A stretch of 64,000 bases of DNA, taken from Vibrio natriegens NBRC 15636 = ATCC 14048 = DSM 759 (lineage in GTDB: Bacteria; Pseudomonadota; Gammaproteobacteria; Enterobacterales; Vibrionaceae). Both the position numbers and the translations under genes were made by a program. Positions 46,423 to 55,716 of this stretch are shown in pieces. Numbering within the stretch: position 1 is the stretch's first letter; each line of letters opens with the position of its first letter. The notes beneath the pieces are model-generated. The model made no database searches, was not told where the DNA came from, and saw nothing but the letters and a program-made list of their open reading frames with translations. The stretch spans positions 1,984,001 to 2,048,000 of the forward strand of contig NZ_CP141822.1 in the NCBI RefSeq assembly GCF_035621455.1, read 5' to 3'.

Positions 46423-47300
46423 GATATAAAGTCCAGCATAAAACGACCTACTCCTACAGTTCGCCAGTGACCCTGTGCTACAACATGGCTCACCTGTTGC
46501 CAAGGGATACCGACAACCAGCGCTGCTTTAACCGAAAGATTAGAGTGACACCAAGGCCGTTGTACCAAAACGAAGGACAGGATTATTTTGGGAACGAAAC
46601 GTTTTACTTCTCTATTCAAGAGCCACATAAGGAACTCACCATTGATGTCACCAGCTTTTTAGAGGTAAAGCCTCACAACTGGGCCGACATCATCGAGAAC
46701 CATCAGCTTACCTGCGGTGAACTTCGAAGTATCATGGCCAATGCTGAAAGTGCGGACATCAGGTTAGCGCAGGAATTTTGCCTCGACTCACTACAAATCA
46801 AACGCTCTGAAAATTTAAGGCAATATGCGCAAGAATTGTTTAGTGACAATCAGCCCGTGTTAAAAGCCGCCTTGGCATTTACCCATAAAATCTTTACTGA
46901 GTTTACTTTTGATCCAACCGCAACCGACGTAACAACGCCAACCGAACAGGTTCTTAAAGAGAAACGGGGCGTTTGTCAGGATTATGCCCAACTGGCGATA
47001 GGCTGCCTGCGCTCTGTTGGCCTAGCAGCACGTTATATGAGTGGTTATATAGAGACTCTGCCGCCTCCAGGTCAGGAAAAGCTCGTCGGTGCTGATGCTT
47101 CTCACGCCTGGTTTGCGATTTTTGTACCGGATCTTGGCTGGGTGGAATTTGACCCGACTAACGACCTCATCGCTAACGATCAACATATTGTTACTGGCTG
47201 GGGACGCGACTACGCTGATGTGCCACCCTTGCAGGGAGTCGTGTTTGATGGTGGTGAAACTCACAACCTGAGTGTTTCAGTCGATGTAGCTAGAGTATAA
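46419..47300 (+). CDS. Transglutaminase-like cysteine peptidase-fold protein
   Basis: 293 aa. N-terminal beta region (about 1-90, MRYKVQHKTTYSYSSPV) and transglutaminase core with the triad candidates Cys in KRGVCQDYAQLA, His in DASHAWFAIF and Asp in EFDPTND (about 185-250). It is predicted to hydrolyse or transfer peptides. ATG 46419 is chosen because it overlaps the previous stop (ATGA) and starts the conserved N-terminus; a start at 46404 lies inside the preceding gene. Last gene of the operon, convergent with ttrR. Confidence 0.9.
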   Translation: MRYKVQHKTTYSYSSPVTLCYNMAHLLPRDTDNQRCFNRKIRVTPRPLYQNEGQDYFGNETFYFSIQEPHKELTIDVTSFLEVKPHNWADIIENHQLTCGELRSIMANAESADIRLAQEFCLDSLQIKRSENLRQYAQELFSDNQPVLKAALAFTHKIFTEFTFDPTATDVTTPTEQVLKEKRGVCQDYAQLAIGCLRSVGLAARYMSGYIETLPPPGQEKLVGADASHAWFAIFVPDLGWVEFDPTNDLIANDQHIVTGWGRDYADVPPLQGVVFDGGETHNLSVSVDVARV

Positions 47301-47322
47301 ATCTGAAGTTCTTAAAATCAGA

Positions 47323-47931
47323 TTACTCAAGCGCTAATTTACCGTAAATGTACGCTAGCTCTGCGACCGTTTTGGCTGAGAATTTTTTCAACAAACTGGC
47401 TCGATGTACTTCTACGGTTCTCATTGCAATACACAGTTCATCGGCGATGCGTATATTGCGCTTACCTTCGATGATTAAACGTAAAATATCCTTTTCGCGA
47501 GGCGTGAGTGACTCATACGCCAACTTTGCTCCAGCCATATCGAAACTTGCTGCCGACTGTACCTGCCCCTGTAAAATGGCTTGCGCCAGTGCATCACCTT
47601 TGACGGGTTTCTGGAAGAAGTTCACCGCCCCCGATTGTAAAGCCTCAACAGCCATCGGCACATCGCCATGACCAGTCAGATAAATCACCGCGAGTGGGCT
47701 ATTGGCATCGTTAAGAATTTGATGCACTTGCTGACCACGAAGATTGGGCATTCGGCTATCGAGAATGACACAACCCGCCTGTTGAATGTCTACCGCATCG
47801 AGAAAGGCTTGCCCATCAGCAAAGGTCATTACACTGAAGTCATGTTCCTCCAACATAAACGCCAGCGAATCACGCACCGATTCATCATCGTCAACGACAT
47901 AAACAGGTAACTGTTTTTCAGTACTACTCAT
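47323..47931 (-). CDS. ttrR: Tetrathionate response regulator TtrR
   Basis: 202-aa FixJ-type regulator: receiver (1-120) with phospho-acceptor D58 in VILDSRMP, and C-terminal LuxR-type helix-turn-helix (about 140-200: LTPREKDILRLIIEGKRN). Together with TtrS it should activate tetrathionate respiration genes; the ttrBCA operon is the adjacent divergent unit. It lies 18 bases downstream of ttrS on the minus strand. Identification as TtrR rests on the ttr locus. The proposed operator is the TATGTGGAAATCCAC motif. Confidence 0.9.
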   Translation of the reverse strand: MSSTEKQLPVYVVDDDESVRDSLAFMLEEHDFSVMTFADGQAFLDAVDIQQAGCVILDSRMPNLRGQQVHQILNDANSPLAVIYLTGHGDVPMAVEALQSGAVNFFQKPVKGDALAQAILQGQVQSAASFDMAGAKLAYESLTPREKDILRLIIEGKRNIRIADELCIAMRTVEVHRASLLKKFSAKTVAELAYIYGKLALE

Positions 47932-47949
47932 GAATGCTCCTAGTACAGG

Positions 47950-49785
47950 TTAGTCTTGATATGGAAACACAAGCTCAACCAGACAACCGTGTGGCGTGGT
48001 CGATTGAATAAGAAACTCGCCACCGTGCAATTCCAACACGTCACGACAAATCGCCAAACCTAACCCAAGTCCTTCTTCCTTTGTGCTCACAAATGCTTGA
48101 GTAGGGTTTTCTTGCTGTAACCCTGTCCCGTTATCCAATACACGAATGGAAAGCTGATGACCTTGGTAGTCACTGTGCAGGGCAATTTTACCTTGATAAC
48201 CGGACGAGTGATATTTCTCCTGAAACAAAGTGCAAGCATCAATCGCGTTGTTGATCACATTAACCAAAACCTGTTGAACACCCACGGCATCGGCCAAAAT
48301 GTGGCGAACCTCCCCTTCGGTACTGGTCACAACCGATACATTTTGCTTTTGCAGTCGGAAATGGAGCAACTCAACCGTGTCATCAATTAACGCTTGAATA
48401 TCGCATGGCGCTTTATCGACGCTACGCTTACGGATTAAGGTTCTTAGACGTTGAATGATCGCGTCGGCTCTCTCTACTTGACCCTGTATCTTATCAAAAA
48501 CAGGAACAATATCTTCGTAAGGGCGCTTCTTCGCTAAACGCAGCAAACCGCCCTCACTGTAATTTCGAATCGCCGCCAATGGCTGGTTTAATTCATGAGC
48601 GAGACTGCTGCCGATTTCTCCGACAATGGCAACTCTCTGCGAATGCTCTAACTGCTCACTTTTCTCTTTCAGCCTCAGCGAAGTCTGCTCCAACGCCTGC
48701 TTGCTTTTACTAAAACGATATTCAAGCCAAAAGTGGTAAGCGTTCAACACAATCACAAAAATGAACAGCGCCCACGCCCATTCCTGATGGTTACGCAGCC
48801 AACGCAGTGCATCCTGCCACCAAGGTTGCTGCAAGGGATGCAAATCTAAAGCTTGATAGAGTTTATCAATGCTCAACAAACTCACTGGTGACGTCCATCC
48901 CGATGCGCCAGCAGCAATAATCGCTGGATGCTCTGGCGGCATCGCAAGCAATACCTGAGCGACTTTTTTCGCCACAAGAGAAGAGCCTCGCTCTGTTTTG
49001 GCAAATGACCAGTTAGGATAAAGCGGAGTCGACACCGCACAGGAGGCTTGTTCATACTGCAGTTGATTTAAGACTCTGAAACCGCCTTGTTGTAACAGAC
49101 CTTCATCTTGCATCTTCTCCAATAAACAGGCGGGCACCACAGCGGCTTCGACATTGCCGTCACGTAATTGGTAAAGATTGGCGTCAATAGGGAAGCCGAG
49201 GTAGCGAACATCAGCAAAAAAGTCGTTCGGGTCAAACCCCAACTCAACTATCTGGTAGCGCAAAGTTAAGTAACCACCAAAAGCTTTTTCCGACACCGCG
49301 GCCACTGGCAACCCAGACACCGCTTTTAGTGTTTGATACGGAGAGTTTGCCCGCACCACCAGCGCTGACCCAATGCCATAGTTTGAGTTTTGTGGGGCGC
49401 GACTGGTCAGGGTCGCCATCCAGGAAAGCGCGTATTGTCTGCCTAATCGAACCGCTTGTCCGGGATTGGTTACGATGAAATCCATGGTCTGAAATTTCAC
49501 CGCCTCTCCCATTTCATCTAAGTTCAGAGGATGAAGAACAAAGTGAACTTCAGAAATTTGCTTATTTAACCAATCAATAGTCGGTTGCCACCTCTGCTCC
49601 GCATAGAGATGACCACGTATTGCCAAAACACCGACGTCAACTGTCTGCTTAACCTCATTCTTCTTTATTTCAGGCTGTTTCACGCCTTGTTGCTCAATTT
49701 GTACCGAAGACGTTGCCTGAACCAAAGAGGAGAACACAGCCAAGAAAAGAATCCAAACCTGACACAGCAGCGATGTTTTTTTCAT
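47950..49785 (-). CDS. ttrS: Tetrathionate sensor histidine kinase TtrS
   Basis: 611 aa: signal peptide/N-terminal segment, a periplasmic PhnD-like solute-binding sensor domain (about 45-320; DVGVLAIRGHL start, later LSIDKLYQALDL), one membrane segment (about 335-355), a coiled linker, and the kinase with the His box SSLAHELNQPL near residue 396 and ATPase boxes (NVINNAIDAC, DNGTGLQ, GLGLGLAIC). It senses periplasmic tetrathionate in characterised relatives. ATG 49785 follows a short leader; the divergent region carries the ttrB control signals. Confidence 0.9.
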   Translation of the reverse strand: MKKTSLLCQVWILFLAVFSSLVQATSSVQIEQQGVKQPEIKKNEVKQTVDVGVLAIRGHLYAEQRWQPTIDWLNKQISEVHFVLHPLNLDEMGEAVKFQTMDFIVTNPGQAVRLGRQYALSWMATLTSRAPQNSNYGIGSALVVRANSPYQTLKAVSGLPVAAVSEKAFGGYLTLRYQIVELGFDPNDFFADVRYLGFPIDANLYQLRDGNVEAAVVPACLLEKMQDEGLLQQGGFRVLNQLQYEQASCAVSTPLYPNWSFAKTERGSSLVAKKVAQVLLAMPPEHPAIIAAGASGWTSPVSLLSIDKLYQALDLHPLQQPWWQDALRWLRNHQEWAWALFIFVIVLNAYHFWLEYRFSKSKQALEQTSLRLKEKSEQLEHSQRVAIVGEIGSSLAHELNQPLAAIRNYSEGGLLRLAKKRPYEDIVPVFDKIQGQVERADAIIQRLRTLIRKRSVDKAPCDIQALIDDTVELLHFRLQKQNVSVVTSTEGEVRHILADAVGVQQVLVNVINNAIDACTLFQEKYHSSGYQGKIALHSDYQGHQLSIRVLDNGTGLQQENPTQAFVSTKEEGLGLGLAICRDVLELHGGEFLIQSTTPHGCLVELVFPYQD

Positions 49786-49859
49786 GATGAGGTTGAATAT
49801 TCCCTAAGCAAATGATGGAACAAGAATAACAGCTACATTCCCTAAACCACATTTGTTTT

Positions 49860-49875
49860 AGATCAACTTTGATCT
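49860..49875. promoter_or_regulatory. Perfect 16-base palindrome upstream of ttrB
   Basis: AGATCAACTTTGATCT: seven-base inverted repeat with a two-base centre. It contains ATCAA and TTGAT half-sites, but in the reverse order of an FNR box. Its ligand is unknown. Confidence 0.5.
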
Positions 49876-49878
49876 GGG

Positions 49879-49893
49879 TATGTGGAAATCCAC
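49879..49893 (+). promoter_or_regulatory. Predicted TtrR operator, ttr promoter
   Basis: TATGTGGAAATCCAC contains the inverted repeat GTGGA-AA-TCCAC. The last base is 70 bases before the ttrB start. The same 15 bases recur at 55018-55032. Confidence 0.6.
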
Positions 49894-49962
49894 TATATCG
49901 ACCTCGCAGCGCATTTCTCACAATGGAATCAGTCAGTTCAAATTCAACTAAGCAGGTGAGTT

Positions 49963-50730
49963 ATGGATTCCACCAAACGTCGCTTTCTCAGCGCTGTCAC
50001 AGCCGGTGCCGCGCTGATCCCAATTGCTGGTATTGGCACTGCCACCGCGGGTAATGTCATTCGAAATAACCACTCCCCCGACCGAAAAGGACAGGTCGGT
50101 AAACGTTACGCCATGGTGATTGATTTACGCAAATGCGTCGGCTGCCAAGCTTGTACTGTAGGTTGCAGTATCGAAAACCAAGCGCCTATCGGACAGTTCC
50201 GAACCACAGTAAAACAATACGAGGTGACGCTCGATGATGGTTCTATCGCCACTCAAGAGTCTAAATCCTTTATGCTCCCTCGCCTTTGTAACCACTGTGA
50301 CAACCCGCCCTGCGTGGCAGTTTGTCCCGTTCAGGCGACTTTCCAGCGCGAAGATGGGATCGTCATGGTGGACAACAGCCGCTGCGTCGCCTGCGCGTAT
50401 TGTGTACAAGCTTGCCCTTACGACGCTCGTTTTATCAATGAAGACACACTTACTGCTGACAAATGCACCTTCTGCGCACATCGACTAGAAAATGGCTTAT
50501 TGCCAGCTTGCGTGGAGACTTGTGTGGGCGGTGCTCGCGTGATTGGAGATTTGAATGACCCATCAAGTGAAATCCGCCGCTTGATTGCAGAACATCAAAA
50601 CGACATCAAAGTGCTCAAGCCCAAACAAAGCACCAAACCGCACGTTTTTTATATCGGCATGGATGAACGCTTTACCGACCACATAGACGGACAACCAGCG
50701 ATTTACGACCCACAAGGAGAACACGCATGA
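49963..50730 (+). CDS. ttrB: Tetrathionate reductase iron-sulfur subunit
   Basis: 255 aa, electron-transfer subunit of the periplasmic tetrathionate reductase. N-terminal twin-arginine-like signal (KRRFLSAVTAG). Four 4Fe-4S cysteine groups: CVGCQACTVGC, CNHCDNPPCVAVC, CVACAYCVQAC and CTFCAHR with a distal partner. It transfers electrons from TtrC to the molybdopterin subunit. ATG 49963 follows AGGTGAG. It overlaps ttrC by four bases. Confidence 0.94.
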   Translation: MDSTKRRFLSAVTAGAALIPIAGIGTATAGNVIRNNHSPDRKGQVGKRYAMVIDLRKCVGCQACTVGCSIENQAPIGQFRTTVKQYEVTLDDGSIATQESKSFMLPRLCNHCDNPPCVAVCPVQATFQREDGIVMVDNSRCVACAYCVQACPYDARFINEDTLTADKCTFCAHRLENGLLPACVETCVGGARVIGDLNDPSSEIRRLIAEHQNDIKVLKPKQSTKPHVFYIGMDERFTDHIDGQPAIYDPQGEHA

Positions 50731-51857
50731 ACATCACCGAAGTGTTAGTCCAACCTCAAGCGATGGCCTGGCTCCCGTGGGCAGTGCAGTATTTCTTCTA
50801 TATCGGTTCTGCTTATGCGGCAGCCATTCTGTTTTTGATTGCTTTACTGTTTGAACAATACACCAGCCACCGGCTGCGCGCTGCATTGGTACTAACCTTG
50901 GCCATAGGTGCTATCGTGGGACCGTTGGCGTTAACGGGCGATCTACACCAGCCGGGGCGCGCTTGGCATTTTTACGCGCATTTCACCCCGTGGTCGTGGA
51001 TGTCTTTAGGCTCGCTGTTCCTGCCCGTATTTTCTGGTCTAGCTGTGATGACAGCCTGGCTGTACCTGCGTCAGGACCTGATCAATTTGCGTGAGCAACC
51101 GGGGAAAATACTGCCTTTATTGTCGAAGTTATCGTTTGGTGAGTGGCAAATCTCCCGTAAAGCCATGCTGATGATATCTATGATCACCGTGTTTTCTGGC
51201 TTAACCATCGCACTCTATACGGGTGCTGAAATCGCCGTCGTTCAGTCACGCTCTTTATGGCATCAACCTGCTTCGCCTATTCTTTGGTTCGTCACTGCAT
51301 TTATGGGCGCAGTTGGTTTTGCTCTGCTGATCTGGCTACTACTACCAAACCACTCAAAAAGCCTATCCTCGGGCGATACCAATTTACTGAAAAAGTCTGT
51401 GTTAATAAGCGGAGGCTTAACCCTGATTCTCATGCCAATTTGGGCATCCAATAACTCGACATTCTCACTTTATTCAAGCGACCAATGGGTACAAAACATT
51501 GCCCTGATCACCTTGATAATTTTAGGCAGTATGTTGCTCGCGTTCATTACGTTGAGAGACAGTAAAACGTCCACATCTTCTCACTTTCGCCGCATCTTTG
51601 GGTTGTCTTGCATGTCATTAACCTCACTTGCAAGCGCGTGGCTGGTTCGCTGGTTCACCATCATGGAAGTGCAGACCATCGCCAAATTCGATGCCGGTCT
51701 GTATCCGTACCAATTGACTATGAATGGAAATGGCTGGCTCGGCATTATTGGCATGTTCGGGTTGTGGCTAGCACTGGCCTTACTCGGCTCAGAACTGGTT
51801 CAGTCCAAACAAAACACCGATAGAAAAACGACTTCACTCACCTTAACCGAACGCTAA
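50727..51857 (+). CDS. ttrC: Tetrathionate reductase membrane subunit (NrfD family)
   Basis: 376 aa with about nine membrane segments, a quinol-oxidising NrfD-like protein anchoring TtrAB. Length and topology fit the family, with loop segments such as DLHQPGRAWHF in the NrfD fashion. Second gene of ttrBCA; ttrA follows after 17 bases. Quinol binding cannot be tested here. Confidence 0.92.
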   Translation: MNITEVLVQPQAMAWLPWAVQYFFYIGSAYAAAILFLIALLFEQYTSHRLRAALVLTLAIGAIVGPLALTGDLHQPGRAWHFYAHFTPWSWMSLGSLFLPVFSGLAVMTAWLYLRQDLINLREQPGKILPLLSKLSFGEWQISRKAMLMISMITVFSGLTIALYTGAEIAVVQSRSLWHQPASPILWFVTAFMGAVGFALLIWLLLPNHSKSLSSGDTNLLKKSVLISGGLTLILMPIWASNNSTFSLYSSDQWVQNIALITLIILGSMLLAFITLRDSKTSTSSHFRRIFGLSCMSLTSLASAWLVRWFTIMEVQTIAKFDAGLYPYQLTMNGNGWLGIIGMFGLWLALALLGSELVQSKQNTDRKTTSLTLTER

Positions 51858-51874
51858 TCAAAGAGGATTTCATT

Positions 51875-54800
51875 ATGGATAACAAACGCCGTCAGTTTTT
51901 GAAATCAGGGCTTGCCGTTGGTGGGCTTGGCGCATTCGCTGCAGGTTATGCCACCACCACTAAACATATGGTAGAAGGTGCGCTTGAAGGCACTGCGGGT
52001 AAAAAGACTCGCGATAGTCACCACGGCAACTCTCTGGAACCTGAATACACAGTCAGTGACAAAGGCAATCTGATCCCGAATTCAAATCAGCGCGTTGCGC
52101 CGTCGATGTGCTTTGGCTGCTGGTCACTGTGTGGCCTTCGTGTGCGCATTGACAACCGTACTGACGAAATTTTGCGTATCAGTGGCAACCCATATCACCC
52201 ACTCTCTCAACAGCAACATATTCCCTTCGAAACGCCAGTCAAAGACGCCTATTTAAGTTTGGCGGGAGAAGCGGGTCTTGAAGGTCGATCGACTGCATGT
52301 GCTCGTGGCAATGGCATGCTAGAGATTCGTAACAGTCCGTACCGCATTACCCAACCACTTAAACGAGCAGGAAAGCGAGGCGAAGGAAAATGGACTCCGA
52401 TTAGCTACGATAAGTTGATTGAAGAAGTCGTCGAAGGCGGTGATTTGTTTGGTGAAGGTCATGTCGATGGCTTGCGTGCAATTCGAGATTTAAAGACACC
52501 AGTCGATCCTGATAATCCAGAATATGGCCCCAAAGCCAACCAACTGTTAATGACAAATGCCGGCAACGAAGGCCGGGACGACATCTTTAAGCGTTTCGCT
52601 TTCAACAGTTATGGCACGCGTAACTTCGGTCACCACGGTTCATACTGCGGCTATGCATTTCGCGCTGGCAGCGGCGCATTCATGAATGATTTAGACAAGT
52701 ACGCGCATTTGAAACCAGACTTTGACAACGCGGAATACATTATCTTCATCGGTATGTCACCCGCTCAAGCTGGTAATCCATTTAAGCGTCAGGCTCGGCA
52801 ACTCGCCAATGCGCGGACCAACGGTAAACTGGAGTACAGCATCATTACGCCAAGCTTGCCTGCGGGTTCGTCAAGCTTGGCGGCTGGAGACAATAACCGC
52901 TGGATTCCGATTAAACCCGGAACCGATTCTGCCCTTGTGCTTGGCATGATCCAGTGGATCATGGAAAACCAACGCTACAATAAAACCTTCTTAGCCCAGC
53001 CAGGCGCAAACGCAATGAAACGCGCAGGCACCGCGCACTGGTGCAATGCCACTCATCTGGTGATCAGCGATGAGCAGCACCCTAGAAACGGGACGTTTTT
53101 ACGTGCGTCCGATCTCAACATGTCATTCGCTGGCGATGTGTTTTCTGACTCAGACCCATATGTCATTGTCGATGCCCAGAGCGGTGAATTGAGTATTCAT
53201 ACTCAGTCCGATGAAGCAGAACTGTTTGTCGATAAAACCGTGACACTCACATCGGGTGATGTTCGGGTAAAATCGTCGCTGCAAAGACTCAAAGAAGAGG
53301 CGTTTAAATACAACCTGGAGTTTTACAGTCAACAGTGTGAAATCCCTGTCGAACAAATTGTGGAATTAGCAACGCGATTTACCAGTCACGGTACAAAAGC
53401 AGTCGTCGATACCCACGGTGGCAACATGCACACTAATGGTTTCTACAATGCGTTTACCATCATGATGCTCAACGCACTGATTGGGAATATCAACATGAAA
53501 GGCGGCGCGATGGCGAAAGCAGGTGGCTATCCAACCTCCGCTAATGGTCCACGCTATGACTTCACCCAATTTCAAGGCAAAGTCGGTCCGAAGGGCGTCT
53601 TTCTCTCTCGCAGTAAATTCCCGTATCACAAGACCAGTGAATACAAACGTCGCGTTGAAGCTGGTGAATCCCCATACCCAACACGCGCGCCTTGGTATCC
53701 ATTTGCGGCGCCACTGCTTACTGAGCACTTGTCGGCAGCCATCGATGGCTACCCATACCGAGTAAAGGCCTGGGTCAACCATATGGCGAACCCAATGTAT
53801 GGCGTCCCAGGTTTAAAAACATTGCTGGAAGACAAGCTCAAAGATCCAAAACAGCTTGGTTTAATTGTCTCCGTCGATGCTTTCATCAACGAAACTACCG
53901 CGTTATCGGATTACATTGTGCCAGACACCGTCACCTATGAAAGCTGGGGTATGGCAACACCTTGGCATGGCGTACCCGTGAAAACCGTGACCGCTCGCTG
54001 GCCGATTGTGGAAGCAAGAACCGATAAAACCGCCGACGGCCGCTCGATTTGCTTAGAGAACTTTTTGATTGATGTCGCCAAGAAAATGCAACTGGGCGGA
54101 TTTGGAGACAAAGCAATTCAGGACGCTCAAGGTCACTGGCACGCTCTCCATAACGCAGAAGATTTCTACCTACGCTCTGCGGCAAACTTGGCTTATGTGA
54201 AAGGCGGCGTGCCTGAAGTTTCGGCAGAAGATATTGCATGGTCGGGCTTAGAGCGTTTGATGCCAGCCATGCAAAAAACACTCACCGCAGAGGAGATGAA
54301 ACGCGTAGCCTTTATTTTTGCTCGTGGTGGCCGATTCGAAAACACCACAGAAGCCTATCAAGATGAGCAAATGAAACATAAGTGGACGCGTCCAGTTGCG
54401 ATATGGAACGAGCGTGTTGGTAGCGCAAGAAACACCATGACGGGCGATTTCTATTCCGGATGTCCGACATGGCATCCGCAGAAACTGGCGGACGGTACGC
54501 CTTTGGAGGAAAAATACCCGAGTTCTGAGTGGCCTTTTAGCCTGACGAATTTTAAGTCCAACATTCACAGTGCGGTGTCAAATTTATCGCCAAGATTGAA
54601 CTCCATCAAAGGGGTTAACCCGGTTTATATCCACCCTATCGATGCCGAGCGAGCAGGTCTTGAAACCGGCGATGAGTTTATTATCGAAACCCCGTCGGCA
54701 AGCACCAAAGCGCTCGCGATGGTAGTTAACGGCATTCGACCGGGAACTCTCGGCTTTGAACATGGATTTGGTCATACCGAGTTAGGACAACGCGCGCACT

Positions 54801-54967
54801 GGATTGGCGATAAGCAGCAGCCAGTGAAAACTCGCCGCCAGGATGGCGTCAACATCAATGACATTGGCTTGATAGATCCAACCCGAGAAGGAAAAGGCGT
54901 GTTATTGGATTGGGTGGTCGGCGCAGCGGCACGTCAATCCCTGCCAGCTAAGATAATCAAAGCTTAA
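51875..54967 (+). CDS. ttrA: Tetrathionate reductase catalytic molybdopterin subunit
   Basis: 1030-aa molybdopterin guanine dinucleotide oxidoreductase that reduces tetrathionate to thiosulfate in the periplasm. Twin-arginine signal KRRQFLKSGLAVGG at the N-terminus. The N-terminal 4Fe-4S site is CFGCWSLCGLRV with a distal Cys in CARGNG. Later Mo-cofactor segments include FIGMSPAQAGNPFKRQ and DTHGGNMHTNGF. ATG 51875 follows AGAGGA. Full length; last gene of the ttrBCA unit. Confidence 0.95.
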   Translation: MDNKRRQFLKSGLAVGGLGAFAAGYATTTKHMVEGALEGTAGKKTRDSHHGNSLEPEYTVSDKGNLIPNSNQRVAPSMCFGCWSLCGLRVRIDNRTDEILRISGNPYHPLSQQQHIPFETPVKDAYLSLAGEAGLEGRSTACARGNGMLEIRNSPYRITQPLKRAGKRGEGKWTPISYDKLIEEVVEGGDLFGEGHVDGLRAIRDLKTPVDPDNPEYGPKANQLLMTNAGNEGRDDIFKRFAFNSYGTRNFGHHGSYCGYAFRAGSGAFMNDLDKYAHLKPDFDNAEYIIFIGMSPAQAGNPFKRQARQLANARTNGKLEYSIITPSLPAGSSSLAAGDNNRWIPIKPGTDSALVLGMIQWIMENQRYNKTFLAQPGANAMKRAGTAHWCNATHLVISDEQHPRNGTFLRASDLNMSFAGDVFSDSDPYVIVDAQSGELSIHTQSDEAELFVDKTVTLTSGDVRVKSSLQRLKEEAFKYNLEFYSQQCEIPVEQIVELATRFTSHGTKAVVDTHGGNMHTNGFYNAFTIMMLNALIGNINMKGGAMAKAGGYPTSANGPRYDFTQFQGKVGPKGVFLSRSKFPYHKTSEYKRRVEAGESPYPTRAPWYPFAAPLLTEHLSAAIDGYPYRVKAWVNHMANPMYGVPGLKTLLEDKLKDPKQLGLIVSVDAFINETTALSDYIVPDTVTYESWGMATPWHGVPVKTVTARWPIVEARTDKTADGRSICLENFLIDVAKKMQLGGFGDKAIQDAQGHWHALHNAEDFYLRSAANLAYVKGGVPEVSAEDIAWSGLERLMPAMQKTLTAEEMKRVAFIFARGGRFENTTEAYQDEQMKHKWTRPVAIWNERVGSARNTMTGDFYSGCPTWHPQKLADGTPLEEKYPSSEWPFSLTNFKSNIHSAVSNLSPRLNSIKGVNPVYIHPIDAERAGLETGDEFIIETPSASTKALAMVVNGIRPGTLGFEHGFGHTELGQRAHWIGDKQQPVKTRRQDGVNINDIGLIDPTREGKGVLLDWVVGAAARQSLPAKIIKA

Positions 54968-54973
54968 CCTTCG

Positions 54974-54996
54974 GGGCTGTCCTTTTGGGGCAGCCC
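54974..54996 (+). terminator. Weak hairpin after ttrA
   Basis: Stem GGGCTG / CAGCCC with a short T-poor tail; a weak terminator or attenuator, 7 bases after the ttrA stop. Confidence 0.4.
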
Positions 54997-55017
54997 TCTC
55001 ACGTTCTCACCGTCAAA

Positions 55018-55032
55018 TATGTGGAAATCCAC
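55018..55032 (+). promoter_or_regulatory. Predicted TtrR operator, tsd promoter
   Basis: TATGTGGAAATCCAC, identical to the motif before ttrB, ending 65 bases before the tsdB-like start. It suggests that the cytochrome pair belongs to the TtrSR regulon. Confidence 0.6.
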
Positions 55033-55096
55033 AATACCGCCACTTATTGACAAGGAAGACAATATTGCGATTCTAAAAAAGACAAAGTGAGTCACC

Positions 55097-55708
55097 ATGT
55101 CAAAAGTTCTTTCAGTGGTCGCAGCCAGTTTGCTGGCAACCACAATGAGCGTTAGCGCCTCGTCTATTCCTGAAAAAGCTGGTGTGTGTAGCGGTTGCCA
55201 TGGTCAAGATGGTATGGGCCAGGCCAATATCGCCCCAATGATTGCCGGTTTAAATGCTAATTACCTCAATTCTCAAATAGAGCTGTTCCTTAGCGGTGAG
55301 CGACAAAATGCGGTCATGCAAGGTATGGCTCAAGAAGTGAGCGATCCGAGCGTTCGCAAAGAAGTACTCGAATACTACGCAAACTTACCAAGCTATGAGT
55401 TCACAAACCCAGAGAAACGCGGCGACCAAGCCAACATTCTCAGCCCTTATCGCAAGTTAATTTTCCAGGGAGACTGGGACCGCAACATTCCAGCCTGTGC
55501 AACTTGCCATGGTGCCAGCGGTATGGGGGTCGATAAGTTCCCTCGTCTCGCCAGTCAGCACGCCGATTATTTAAAAGCACAATTAATGGCTTGGAAAAAC
55601 GGAACTCGCAGTGGTGACCCGCTCAATATGATGAGCACCATCGCGAAGAATCTCACCGATAAAGAGATCGAAAACCTTTCCTACTACTTTGCCTCACTGC
55701 GTTATTAG
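55097..55708 (+). CDS. Diheme cytochrome c (c4-type), TsdB-like
   Basis: 203-aa periplasmic cytochrome. Signal peptide (cleavage near residue 22), two CxxCH heme sites: CSGCHG and CATCHG, in the cytochrome c4 pattern. It sits eight bases before a TsdA-like gene, the usual tsdBA order, and so probably passes electrons to or from TsdA. Its promoter carries the presumed TtrR site. Confidence 0.82.
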   Translation: MSKVLSVVAASLLATTMSVSASSIPEKAGVCSGCHGQDGMGQANIAPMIAGLNANYLNSQIELFLSGERQNAVMQGMAQEVSDPSVRKEVLEYYANLPSYEFTNPEKRGDQANILSPYRKLIFQGDWDRNIPACATCHGASGMGVDKFPRLASQHADYLKAQLMAWKNGTRSGDPLNMMSTIAKNLTDKEIENLSYYFASLRY

Positions 55709-55716
55709 GAGCAAAC

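Noticed and set aside
47299..47324. Terminator between the last transglutaminase gene and ttrR
   Set aside because: The AATCTGA / TCAGATT stem is weak and AT-rich, with no T run on either side.
49860..49875. FNR box upstream of ttrB
   Set aside because: Half-sites are in the order ATCAA...TTGAT, the reverse of the FNR consensus TTGAT-N4-ATCAA.
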